A stretch of DNA of 64,000 nt from Streptomyces sp. NRRL S-340 (GTDB taxonomy: Bacteria > Actinomycetota > Actinomycetes > Streptomycetales > Streptomycetaceae). Shown here in pieces: positions 8,557-16,018 of this stretch. Below the pieces are notes generated by a model, which saw only the letters and a program-made list of their open reading frames with translations, ran no database searches and was not told the origin of the DNA. How positions within the stretch are numbered: position 1 is the stretch's first letter; every line of letters begins with the position of its first letter. The translations under genes were made by a program, and so were the position numbers. The DNA lies in NCBI RefSeq assembly GCF_000720185.1, contig NZ_JOIY01000033.1, forward strand, positions 1-64,000. The letters are read 5' to 3'.

Positions 8557-10914
8557 ATGAACGGTCGTGACCTGGTGCGTTCGGTGAAGGTGGTCGGTTC
8601 CGCGGGGCCGGCCCAGGGGGTGCGCACCGTACGGGCCGCCTGGCGCAGGCGGCGTGCCGACGCCGCGGGCCTGCCGCCGCGGGGCGCCGAGCGGGCCCGG
8701 GTGCCCGGCGAGGTGCGCGACGCGCGCCCGGAGCCCGGCGGCGGTGTGGTGCGCTTCGGCCGGTCGGAGCTGCGCATCGTCGTCGCGGTCAGCGGAGCGG
8801 TCTTCTGGAGCTGGGACGGGGCGGCACCCGAGCCGTCGTACGCGCTGGCCGGGCGCGCCCCCGAGCCGGATCCGCGGGCGGTGCTGGAGCCGGACAAGGA
8901 CGGCGGCTGGCGGGTCGTCGCCGAGCGGGTCACGGTCACCGTCTCGCGGCGCGGCACCGTCGAGGTCTGTACGCCCGGGGGCGTGCGGCTGCGCCGTGAT
9001 CTGCCGCCCCGGTGGTGGGAGCCGGTCGGCGGGGGCCCGGCACGCTGGATGCAGCGGTCGGAGGTGGCCGCCGACGCGCGGTTCTTCGGGCTGGGCGGGC
9101 GGGCCTCGGGACCGGTGCTGCGGGACGGCACGTACCGTCTGTGGAACACCGATCCCGGTCACGCCTCCGGGCCCGGGGACGATCCGCTCCACGTCACGAT
9201 GCCGGTCCAGGTGGTCGTCGCGGACGCGGGCACGCATCTGGTCTTCCACGACAACTCCTGGGACGGCACGGTCGTGCTGCGGGAGGGCGAGGAGGGGGCC
9301 GGCTCGGGTCACGACCGGCCGGGGGTCAGTGAGCTGCGGATGGACGGCGGCCCGCTGCGGTGCTGGGTGGTCGTCGGCACTCCCGCGCGCGTGGCGCACA
9401 TCTGGGCCTCGCTCACCGGGCCGGCGGCGCTGCCGCCCGCGTGGGCGCTCGGCCACCACCACGCCCGGCCGTTCGGCGGGGAACAGGAGGTGCGCCGGAT
9501 CGTCGCGGGCCATCACGAGCACGGCCTGCCGCTGGACGCCGTGCACCTGGACACCGACCACCTCGACGCGCACCAGGTGTTCACCGTCGACCAGGACCGC
9601 TTCCCGAAACTGCCGGTGCTGGCGGAGGAACTGCGCCGGGACGGGATCCGGCTGGTGTCGGTCGTCGGCCCGGCGGTGCACGCCTTACAGGGCAACGCCG
9701 TCCACGACGCGGGGACGATCGAGGACGCCTTCGTGCGGGAGGCGTCCGGGGACGTCGTACGGGGGGTCGGGTGGCCTGGGGAGGCGGTCTTCCCGGACTT
9801 CACGCACGCGCGCGTGCGCGCCTGGTGGGGCGGGCTCTACCAGGAGCGGCTGACCCAGGGGTTCTCGGGGTTCTGGCACGGCATGGACGAGCCCACCTCC
9901 TTCGCGGCGTTCGGTGAGACGACGCTGCCGCGGTCGGCCCGGCACGCCCTGGAGGGCCGCGGGGGCGACCACCGCGAGGCGCACAACGTGTACGGGCTCT
10001 GCATGGCCCGGGCCGGCTACGAGGGGCTGCGCACCCTGGCGCCCGGCGAGCGGCCGTTCGTGTTCTCCCGCTCGGGCTGGGCCGGGACGCAGCGCTACGG
10101 CGGCACCTGGTCGGGGGACGTGGCCACGGGCTGGGCCGGATTGCGGGCCTCCCTGTCCCTGGTGGTGGGCCTGGGGTTGTGCGGGGTGGCCTACTGCGGG
10201 CCGGACGTGGGCGGCTTCGAGGACGGCCCCTCGCCGGAGCTGTTCCTGCGCTGGTTCCAGTTGGCCGCGTACCTGCCCCTGTTTCGGACGCACGCGAGCG
10301 GGCGGGCAGGGCGCCGGGAGCCCTGGGAGTTCGGGCCGGAGGTGCTCGGGCACGTGCGCGGGGCGCTCATCGAGCGCCGGCGGCTGCTGCCGTACTTCGT
10401 GACGCTGGCGCACCTGGCGCGGCGCACGGGCGCACCGTACGTGCGTCCGCTGTGGTGGAACACGCCGGAGGACCGGGCGCTGCGGGAGTGCGGGGACGCC
10501 TTCCTGCTCGGCGACGCCCTGCTGGTGGCGCCCGTGCTGCGGTCCGGGGCGGACGGGCGGACGGTGCGGCTGCCCCCAGGCCGCTGGTACGACACGGCTA
10601 CCGGGCAGGCGTTCGAGGGTCCCGGGCAGGTGCGGGTGGACGCGCCCCTGGGGAGGATTCCGGTGCTCGCGCGCGCCGGGGCGGTGATCCCGGTGCGGGG
10701 TGAGACGGGCGGGGTGGAGCTGGAGGTGTGGGCGCCCGCCCCCGGGCGCGGCGGGGGCGGGCTGGTGGTGCCGGACGCGGGCGACGGCTGGGACGAGGCG
10801 GGGACGGAGCGGTACGCCGTGCGGCGGCAGGGCCGGCAGGTGGTGGTGGAGCTGGAGCGCGAGGACGGTACGGGCGCCCCGTCGCGTCCGTTGCGGGTGC
10901 GCGGGCTGGACTGA
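8557..10914 (+). CDS. Glycoside hydrolase family 31 (alpha-glucosidase/alpha-xylosidase type)
   Basis: A 785-residue retaining alpha-glycosidase. The nucleophile is D444 in FWHGMDEPT and the probable acid/base is D521 in GTWSGD; FRTHASGR is the usual GH31 substrate-site motif. An N-terminal beta-sandwich (about 60-250), the (beta/alpha)8 barrel and C-terminal beta domains are all present. No signal peptide is seen, so it probably acts on imported oligosaccharides. ATG 8557 has AGGG upstream; an in-frame GTG at 8548 is the alternative. Exact sugar specificity cannot be read from sequence. Confidence 0.9.
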   Translation: MNGRDLVRSVKVVGSAGPAQGVRTVRAAWRRRRADAAGLPPRGAERARVPGEVRDARPEPGGGVVRFGRSELRIVVAVSGAVFWSWDGAAPEPSYALAGRAPEPDPRAVLEPDKDGGWRVVAERVTVTVSRRGTVEVCTPGGVRLRRDLPPRWWEPVGGGPARWMQRSEVAADARFFGLGGRASGPVLRDGTYRLWNTDPGHASGPGDDPLHVTMPVQVVVADAGTHLVFHDNSWDGTVVLREGEEGAGSGHDRPGVSELRMDGGPLRCWVVVGTPARVAHIWASLTGPAALPPAWALGHHHARPFGGEQEVRRIVAGHHEHGLPLDAVHLDTDHLDAHQVFTVDQDRFPKLPVLAEELRRDGIRLVSVVGPAVHALQGNAVHDAGTIEDAFVREASGDVVRGVGWPGEAVFPDFTHARVRAWWGGLYQERLTQGFSGFWHGMDEPTSFAAFGETTLPRSARHALEGRGGDHREAHNVYGLCMARAGYEGLRTLAPGERPFVFSRSGWAGTQRYGGTWSGDVATGWAGLRASLSLVVGLGLCGVAYCGPDVGGFEDGPSPELFLRWFQLAAYLPLFRTHASGRAGRREPWEFGPEVLGHVRGALIERRRLLPYFVTLAHLARRTGAPYVRPLWWNTPEDRALRECGDAFLLGDALLVAPVLRSGADGRTVRLPPGRWYDTATGQAFEGPGQVRVDAPLGRIPVLARAGAVIPVRGETGGVELEVWAPAPGRGGGGLVVPDAGDGWDEAGTERYAVRRQGRQVVVELEREDGTGAPSRPLRVRGLD

Positions 10915-10926
10915 GCGCGGGGCCGG

Positions 10927-10951
10927 CCCCGGCCGGCTCGGACGGCCGGGG
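10927..10951. terminator. Hairpin between converging GH31 and Nudix genes
   Basis: CCCCGGCCG and CGGCCGGGG form a 9-bp stem with a 7-nt loop in the 54-bp gap between two convergent genes. There is no U-run, as is common in Streptomyces terminators. Confidence 0.55.
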
Positions 10952-10968
10952 TGGGGCTGCCCGGCGGC

Positions 10969-11505
10969 TCAGACGTAGCGGCCCTCGAACCAGGCCCGGG
11001 CGGCCAGGGTGTGCAGCGGGAAGGCCAGTTCCTCGGGCCTGCGCAGCAGGTGCCAGCCGTCCGTCTCGGGGGTGGCGGCGGACTGCGGCAGCCCTTCGGC
11101 GGGGCGCTCCGGAAGCAGCCCGAAGAGCAGCAGATGGCCGTCGGGCGCGCTCATGGCGTCGATGAGCCGGACGTCGCGGGCGGCGGCCTCGATGCCCGTC
11201 TCCTCCTTGAGCTCGCGCACGACGGCCTGGCGCCAGTCCTCGCCGTCGTCGATGTACCCGCCCGGCAGGGCCGTGCCCCCGCGCGCGGGCGCGATGGTGC
11301 GGTCGATCACGACCAGGGCGGTGCCCTTCGGGTCGTAGACGGGCTGGAGGGCCACCGCGACGGGCAGCGGGTTGCGGTAGGCCACCGTCCCGCAGGCCGG
11401 GCAGGTGCGGGGCCAGCCGGAGATGCCCTCTCCGTAGGGCGCTCCGCAGCTCGAACAGTGCGAGTTCGGCGCGGAGTTGACAGTCGGATGCTGGTTTTCG
11501 GACAC
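10969..11505 (-). CDS. Nudix hydrolase with N-terminal zinc ribbon
   Basis: A 178-residue protein hydrolysing a nucleoside-diphosphate-linked compound. The Nudix box runs from GGYIDDGED to RELKEETGI and is intact. A four-cysteine ribbon (CSSCG and CPACG) precedes it, an arrangement seen in NADH-pyrophosphatase-like Nudix proteins. GTG 11505 is chosen as start. No Shine-Dalgarno is visible, but TACAGT at 11512-11517 could be a -10 for a leaderless message. The TTG at 11526 is an alternative. The substrate is unknown. Confidence 0.88.
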   Translation of the reverse strand: MSENQHPTVNSAPNSHCSSCGAPYGEGISGWPRTCPACGTVAYRNPLPVAVALQPVYDPKGTALVVIDRTIAPARGGTALPGGYIDDGEDWRQAVVRELKEETGIEAAARDVRLIDAMSAPDGHLLLFGLLPERPAEGLPQSAATPETDGWHLLRRPEELAFPLHTLAARAWFEGRYV

Positions 11506-11681
11506 GCGCGGACTGTATCCGATCAACGGGTGGTCGTCTTGCGCCGATACCGCTCAGCGACCCGGGTCCGCCACGTCCGGTTCCGCGCGGGTCCGCGCGG
11601 GTCCGCCGATGTCCGCGCAGGTCCGGCACCGGCGGCGGGCCTGCGCGGACCCGGGTCGCTCAAGACCTGCCCGGACCCGGC

Positions 11682-12491
11682 TCAGGGCCTGCCGGCGAGC
11701 GACGCCCGGGAGACGGGGAAGTCGAAGTAGGTGTCCGGGTAGGGCTCGGGCTGGTAGGTGAAGTGCCACCACTCCTCGGCGAGGTTTACGAAGCCGAGGT
11801 TCTCCAGGGTGCTCTTGAGCAGCAGCCGGTTGGCCCGCTGCCGGCCCTGGATCCTCGGGTCGAGCGTATGGGCGAGCGTGTCGAAGCAGTCGAACCCGGT
11901 TCCCATGTCGACGGAGTTGTCCGGGAAGCGCTGGTCCTGCGGGGCGTAGCAGGGCACCAGGGCCTGGCCGGGGACGTAGGGACGCGTCGGCCGGACCGGG
12001 AGCCGGACGATGGTGAGGTCCACGGTCGAGCCGCGGCTGTGGCCGGACCGGGCCGCGATGTAACCGTCGTCGAACAGCCGGGTCTTGTCGACGCGCGGAT
12101 AGAACTCGCCCTTCATGGTCTGGTCGTCGAGGTCGCGGGCCCAGCGGACGAAGTGGTCGACGGCGCGCTGCGGCCGGTAGCAGTCGTACACCTTGAGCGT
12201 GTAGCCCTCGCGCAGCAGTTCCTGCTGGGCCCGGTACAGGGCCTGCGCCGCGGGGCGGGTGAGGATGCACATCGGCTGCCGGTAGCCGTCGATGCGCGCG
12301 CCGACGAAGTCGTGCGGGGTGAAGTAGCGGATCTCCTGGAGGATCGTCGGGTCCACGGAGCTGAGGGCCACGAATTCCTCGGGTGCCCGGGGTTCGGGGA
12401 CCGCGCGGGCCGTGGTGGCGGCGGTGGTCACGGTGAGCAGGGCGGCGACGGCGGTGATCACACCGCGGAGGAGCCTTGGCAGTCGTGTCAT
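11682..12491 (-). CDS. Secreted D-alanyl-D-alanine dipeptidase (VanX/M15 family)
   Basis: A zinc peptidase of 269 residues with a Sec signal peptide (residues 1 to about 30, cleavage near ARA-VPEP). The zinc motif SGHSRGSTVDLT supplies His and Asp, and EWWHF supplies the catalytic Glu and third ligand, as in VanX. The family cleaves D-Ala-D-Ala. Because this copy is exported and no vanH/vanA genes are adjacent, cell-wall turnover or peptide scavenging is more likely than vancomycin resistance. The ATG follows GTAGGAGAC. Confidence 0.9.
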   Translation of the reverse strand: MTRLPRLLRGVITAVAALLTVTTAATTARAVPEPRAPEEFVALSSVDPTILQEIRYFTPHDFVGARIDGYRQPMCILTRPAAQALYRAQQELLREGYTLKVYDCYRPQRAVDHFVRWARDLDDQTMKGEFYPRVDKTRLFDDGYIAARSGHSRGSTVDLTIVRLPVRPTRPYVPGQALVPCYAPQDQRFPDNSVDMGTGFDCFDTLAHTLDPRIQGRQRANRLLLKSTLENLGFVNLAEEWWHFTYQPEPYPDTYFDFPVSRASLAGRP

Positions 12492-12871
12492 GTCTCCTAC
12501 ATCTATCGGGACGGAGCCCGCCCGGGGAAGCCCGAACCCGGGTCTCCGCCGGGGGCGGCCGGGGCGGGTCAGCGGCCGGAGCCTCCCTCACGGGCACCTT
12601 GACGCTCTCCGTGCACCGGTGAACACTTCCCGTGCCCGGCGGCCGGATGTCCATCCCGAGCCGTTTGCGCACCTTCTGGGACAAACTGATACCAGTGAGA
12701 ACACAGGGGCCACAGCGGTCCCGGTCCCGGCCGTCTCTCCGCCCCGGGGAGGCGGCCACGCGATCCACCGGACCCGCGGCGCGGGCCCGCGCACGGTCCC
12801 GCTGAGCCGGGGGACGTGCGCGGGCGCCGGACACGGCGCGGCCGTCCGACCCTCGCCACCAAGGGGTAGCC
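12492..12871. other. Divergent promoter region, VanX-like and glpK
   Basis: 380 bp without a convincing gene. It must hold the promoters for both flanking genes. A possible glpK promoter has TTGCGC at about 12665 and TACCAG at about 12690, but the spacing (19 bp) is long. I see no clear operator palindrome. Confidence 0.4.
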
Positions 12872-14392
12872 ATGACGGACAACGCCGAGAAGTACGTGGC
12901 CGCAATCGACCAGGGCACCACCTCGAGCCGCTGCATCGTCTTCGACCGCAACGGCGGCATCGTCGCCGTCGATCAGCGCGAGCACCGCCAGATCTTCCCC
13001 AAGCCGGGCTGGGTGGAGCACGACGCCACCGAGATCTGGTCGAAGGTGCAGGCGGTGGTCGCGGGCGCGCTGGCCAAGGCCGGGCTGCGCGCCGGACAGC
13101 TCAGCGCGCTCGGCATCACCAACCAGCGCGAGACGACCGTCCTGTGGGACCGCGCGACCGGCAAGCCCGTGCACAACGCGATCGTGTGGCAGGACACCCG
13201 CACGGCGGCACTCTGCAACGAGCTGGGCGGCGAGCAGGGGCAGGACCGGTTCCGCGAGCAGACCGGTCTGCCGCTCGCCAGCTACTTCTCCGGTCCGAAG
13301 GCCGCCTGGCTGCTGGACAACGTCCCCGGTCTGCGCGACCGCGCCGAGCGCGGGGAGATCGCCTTCGGCACCATCGACTCCTGGCTCATCTGGAACCTCA
13401 CCGGCGGCACGGAGGGCGGGCAGCACGTCACGGACGTCACCAACGCGGGCCGGACGATGCTGATGAACCTGGAGACCCTCCAGTGGGAGCCGTCCATCCT
13501 GGCGGCCATGAACGTCCCCGAGGGGATACTGCCTCGGATCCGGTCCTCCTCCGAGGTGTACGGCACCGCTGTGGGCCAGCTCGCCGGAGTACCGGTCGCC
13601 TCGGCCCTGGGCGACCAGCAGGCCGCGGTGTTCGGACAGGCGTGCTACGACGTGGGGGATGCCAAGAACACGTACGGCACCGGGAGCTTCCTGCTGCTCA
13701 ACACGGGCAACCGGCCCGTACCGTCCAGCAACGGCCTGCTCACCACCATGGGCTACAAGATCGGCGACGAGGCGCCGGTGTACTGCCTGGAGGGTGCCAT
13801 CGCGATCACGGGTGCGCTGGTGCAGTGGTTCCGCGACCAGCTGGGCATCATCCGCACGGCGGACGAGATCGAGCCGCTGGCCGCCTCCGTCGAGGACAAC
13901 GGCGGCGCCTACATCGTGCCGGCGTTCTCCGGCCTCTTCGCTCCGTACTGGCGTTCGGACGCGCGGGGTGTGGTCACCGGACTGACCCGGTACGTCACCA
14001 AGGCCCATCTGGCCCGCGCCGTCCTGGAGGCGACCAGTTGGCAGACGCGCGAGGTGGTGGACGCGATGTACCAGGACTCCGGGGTCCGGCTCACGACCCT
14101 CAAGGTCGACGGCGGGATGACGAAGAACAACCTCCTGATGCAGCACCAGGCGGACGTGCTCGGCGTGCCGGTGATCCGGCCCGAGGTCTCCGAGACGACC
14201 TGCCTGGGCGCCGCCTACGCGGCCGGACTCGCCACGGGTGTGTGGAACGACCTGGACGAACTCAAGTCGCACTGGCGCAAGGACGCCGAGTGGACGCCCG
14301 CCATGGAGGACTCGGTCCGTGACCGCGAGTACCACAACTGGCGCAAGGCGGTGGAGAAGAGCTTCGGCTGGCTGGAGGACGGCGAGGCGTAG
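12872..14392 (+). CDS. glpK: Glycerol kinase
   Basis: FGGY-family kinase of 506 residues that makes sn-glycerol 3-phosphate from glycerol and ATP. The N-terminal phosphate loop is [12 protein letters not shown], the substrate region contains [11 protein letters not shown], and the FGGY signature near the C-terminus includes [11 protein letters not shown]. The start has an AAGGGG site. It stands alone here with no glpF, glpD or gylR neighbour, so it may be a second glycerol kinase besides the gyl operon copy. Its regulator cannot be named from this region. Confidence 0.95.
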   Translation: MTDNAEKYVAAIDQGTTSSRCIVFDRNGGIVAVDQREHRQIFPKPGWVEHDATEIWSKVQAVVAGALAKAGLRAGQLSALGITNQRETTVLWDRATGKPVHNAIVWQDTRTAALCNELGGEQGQDRFREQTGLPLASYFSGPKAAWLLDNVPGLRDRAERGEIAFGTIDSWLIWNLTGGTEGGQHVTDVTNAGRTMLMNLETLQWEPSILAAMNVPEGILPRIRSSSEVYGTAVGQLAGVPVASALGDQQAAVFGQACYDVGDAKNTYGTGSFLLLNTGNRPVPSSNGLLTTMGYKIGDEAPVYCLEGAIAITGALVQWFRDQLGIIRTADEIEPLAASVEDNGGAYIVPAFSGLFAPYWRSDARGVVTGLTRYVTKAHLARAVLEATSWQTREVVDAMYQDSGVRLTTLKVDGGMTKNNLLMQHQADVLGVPVIRPEVSETTCLGAAYAAGLATGVWNDLDELKSHWRKDAEWTPAMEDSVRDREYHNWRKAVEKSFGWLEDGEA

Positions 14393-14481
14393 CCGGGCCC
14401 GGGCTCGGTGACGCGCCTCGCCGGGGCCGGGCGGGCACGACCCGGCGCGGCGGCCGGGAGGGCGGCCCGTGCCGGGCCGGG

Positions 14482-15087
14482 TCAGCCGGTGACGGCCCGG
14501 CGGTGGGCCGCGCCGTACGCCATCGCGTGCTGGACGACCCCGACGAGGATCTCCTTGACCGATGCGCGGTCCCGGGCGTCGCACAGCAGGACGGGAACGC
14601 CGTCGTCCAGGTCGAGGGCCCGGCGGACGGCCTCGGCCGGGTGACGGGCGGCCCCCTCGAAGCAGTTGACGCCGACCAGGAAGGGGATCGAGCGCCGTTC
14701 GAAGTAGTCGACGGCCGCGAAGCAGTCCTCCAGACGGCGCGTGTCGGCCAGGACGACCGCGCCGAGCGCGCCCTCCGACAGCTCGTCCCACATGAACCAG
14801 AACCGCTCCTGACCGGGTGTCCCGAACAGGTACAGCACCAGGTCCTCGCGCAGGGTGATGCGGCCGAAGTCCATGGCGACGGTCGTGGTGTGCTTGCCCT
14901 CCACGCCGCTCAGGTCGTCGACCGGGCGGCCCGCCTCGGTGAGCAGTTCCTCGGTGCGCAGCGGCCTGATCTCGCTGACCGCGCCGACGAGCGTCGTCTT
15001 GCCCACGCCGAAGCCGCCGGCCACCAGGATCTTGAGCGTGAGGGGCTCGACCGGGGGCTTGCCGCGCTGGGTGCGCCCGAAGATCAT
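14482..15087 (-). CDS. cvnD: Conservon Ras-like GTPase CvnD
   Basis: Small GTPase of 201 residues, last gene of a cvnA-B-C-D conservon. The P-loop is GGFGVGKT (24-31); the switch region gives FGTPGQERF, and the base-recognition element is GVNCFEG, a variant of NKxD with N and C in place of N and K. Conservon GTPases are thought to act with CvnA at the membrane as a G-protein-like relay. The ATG follows GGAGAAGGAAAAG. A 91-bp gap separates it from cvnC. Confidence 0.92.
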   Translation of the reverse strand: MIFGRTQRGKPPVEPLTLKILVAGGFGVGKTTLVGAVSEIRPLRTEELLTEAGRPVDDLSGVEGKHTTTVAMDFGRITLREDLVLYLFGTPGQERFWFMWDELSEGALGAVVLADTRRLEDCFAAVDYFERRSIPFLVGVNCFEGAARHPAEAVRRALDLDDGVPVLLCDARDRASVKEILVGVVQHAMAYGAAHRRAVTG

Positions 15088-15178
15088 CTTTTCCTTCTCC
15101 TGCTTGGTGAGGGCCGGTCAGCGGCGGCGGCCGCGACGGCGCCCGGCCGCGGCTTCGCCGTGACGGGGCCGGCGGTGC

Positions 15179-15574
15179 TCACAGCGCCCGCAGTCCGCTG
15201 ATCACGTCGCGCAGAACGCTCTCGTCCGGCAGTTCGGCCGGGGGCACCGGGCGGCTCACGTGGACGTACTCCTCGTCCACGAGATCCCCGATGAGGACGC
15301 GCACCACGCCGACGGGCAGATCCAGCTCCGCGGCCAGTTCGGCGACCGACTGAGGTGCCTCGCGGCACAGCTCGACGATGTCCACGTGCTCCGGGGAGAG
15401 CGAGTGGTCCGCCTCCGGATCGTCCACGTGCGGTTCGGTGACGACCACCGCGATCAGATCGAGCCGGTGCTGGGCCGCGTGGCTGGTACGGCCCCGCGTC
15501 ATGGCGTACGGGCGGACCACCGGTCCGGCCTCGTCGTCGAACCAGTGGCTTGCTGCCTGACCGTCTCCGTTCAT
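15179..15574 (-). CDS. cvnC: Conservon DUF742 protein CvnC
   Basis: A 131-residue DUF742 protein, the third conservon component. It contains a winged-helix-like segment (SVAELAAELDLPVGVVRVLIGDL) and the typical N-terminal VRPYAMTRGRT stretch. DNA binding has been suggested for the fold but not shown here. It starts 9 nt after the cvnB stop, so the genes are co-transcribed. Confidence 0.9.
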   Translation of the reverse strand: MNGDGQAASHWFDDEAGPVVRPYAMTRGRTSHAAQHRLDLIAVVVTEPHVDDPEADHSLSPEHVDIVELCREAPQSVAELAAELDLPVGVVRVLIGDLVDEEYVHVSRPVPPAELPDESVLRDVISGLRAL

Positions 15575-15583
15575 GCCATCCCA

Positions 15584-16018
15584 CTACCCGCCGGCGGGCA
15601 GGTCGGTGCGGGGTGCGGCGCCCAGGTGCACTCCGACCCGCTTGACCAGCAGGGTCATCTCGTAGGCGACCTGCCCGATGTCGGACTCGGCGTCGGCGAG
15701 GACGGCGAGACAGCTGCCGTCACCTGCGGCGGTCACGAACAGGAAGGCGTCGTCCAGTTCGACGACCGTCTGCCGGACGCTGCCCGCCTCGAAGTGCCGG
15801 CCCACGCCCTTGGCGAGGCTGTGGAAACCGGAGGCGACGGCGGCCAGGTGTTCGCCGTCCTCCCGGGTCAGGTCCTTGGACACCCCGGTCGGCAGGCCGT
15901 CCCCGGAGAGCACGACGGCCTTGCGGATGGTCGCGACCCGGTCCACGAGGTCGTCGAGGAGCCAGTTCAGTTCCTTCTTGCCGGTGGTGGTGTGGCCGGT
16001 CGTCTTCGGTGCGGTCAT
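15584..16018 (-). CDS. cvnB: Conservon roadblock/LC7 protein CvnB
   Basis: A 144-residue roadblock/LC7 domain protein, with the recognisable start ELNWLLDDLVDRV and AVVLSGDGLPTG. In bacteria such proteins are regulators of small GTPases (MglB-like), here presumably of CvnD. Its ATG overlaps the cvnA stop as ATGA (16015-16018), indicating translational coupling. Confidence 0.92.
   Translation of the reverse strand: MTAPKTTGHTTTGKKELNWLLDDLVDRVATIRKAVVLSGDGLPTGVSKDLTREDGEHLAAVASGFHSLAKGVGRHFEAGSVRQTVVELDDAFLFVTAAGDGSCLAVLADAESDIGQVAYEMTLLVKRVGVHLGAAPRTDLPAGG

Noticed and set aside
11682..12491. Vancomycin-resistance cluster
   Set aside because: The VanX-like enzyme has a signal peptide and there are no vanH, vanA or vanRS genes around it.
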